Below are positions 63,911 to 64,000 of a stretch of 64,000 bases of DNA, piece by piece. The stretch's first letter is position 1. Each line of letters opens with the position of its first letter. The notes beneath the pieces are model-generated. The model had not been told where the DNA came from. It ran no database searches and saw nothing but the letters and a program-made list of their open reading frames with translations. A program made the translations under genes and the position numbers. Source of the DNA: Rubritalea profundi (GTDB taxonomy: Bacteria > Verrucomicrobiota > Verrucomicrobiia > Verrucomicrobiales > Akkermansiaceae). Where the stretch lies: contig NZ_MQWA01000001.1 of assembly GCF_002954445.1 (NCBI RefSeq), positions 1,383,502-1,447,501 of the forward strand. Direction: 5' to 3'.

Positions 63911-64000
63911 ATCAACCGCCGGAACTTCCTCAAAGGAGCTGCGTCTATGATTGCGCTGCCTGGTCTGGAATCGCTTGGTGCAGGCAGGTGGTCTGCCCCC
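63911..64000 (+). CDS. DUF1552-like protein, N-terminal part, cut by window edge
   Basis: The frame NRRNFLKGAASMIALPGLESLG matches the Tat-like start of DUF1552 proteins, which often follow planctomycete-type cytochromes. Where ATG is expected (63911-63913) the codon is ATC, and no ATG, GTG or TTG lies in frame upstream as far as the previous gene; a run of seven A near 63888-63894 could hide a frameshift. It may be a broken or misread start. Confidence 0.5.
   Translation, partial: MNRRNFLKGAASMIALPGLESLGAGRWSAP

Overview
The window looks like a chromosome segment from a marine-type Verrucomicrobiota bacterium (Verrucomicrobiales, perhaps Rubritalea-like; this placement is inference). The signs are a PEP-CTERM protein, DUF1080 proteins, a PVC-type membrane-bound dehydrogenase, planctomycete-type cytochrome c domains, many SASA/SGNH esterases, several sulfatases, and flavinylated electron-transfer parts. 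I saw no rRNA, tRNA or CRISPR array.

Layout. Positions 1-5820, all on the minus strand, hold a DegT/DnrJ aminotransferase (cut by the window edge), a PEP-CTERM protein, a sulfate-activation operon (DUF2061-cysC-cysD-cysN), a NusG-like antiterminator and a GbsR-type regulator. This suggests surface-polysaccharide synthesis tied to PAPS supply. Positions 5841-6749 carry a tandem row of five very small lipoprotein genes, four of them 26-49 codons long. Positions 6958-16268 are housekeeping and conserved genes: asd, a polyprenyl synthase, a YdcF protein, pabB, a TPR / pseudokinase-FGE / secreted-protein operon, and an NdpA-like nucleoid protein. All of these look intact.

From 16.3 kb to the end the window is an accessory region for polysaccharide use. 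It holds six SASA-type esterases, two GDSL esterases, an acetyl-esterase, a GH36-like glycosidase, two sulfatases, two DUF1080 genes, a ThuA / beta-propeller / five-heme cytochrome operon, a Gfo/Idh oxidoreductase, and a fusion protein that joins a flavin oxidoreductase to an FMN-binding NosR-like membrane module next to its own apbE. Many genes here are broken by 1-nt shifts, amber codons, an 11-bp tandem duplication, or truncation at a repeat. The repeats include a ~320-bp family that forms inverted arms around one broken gene, a MITE-like family with terminal inverted repeats, and nested REPIN-like palindromes. Two toxin-antitoxin pairs sit at 48.9-50.7 kb between repeat copies.

Putting it together (inference): the left side makes and perhaps sulfates an exopolysaccharide. 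The right side strips sulfate and acetyl groups from foreign polysaccharides and oxidises sugars outside the cytoplasm, with electrons passed through flavin and heme carriers. Part of the right side is decaying or turning over through repeat-mediated rearrangement.
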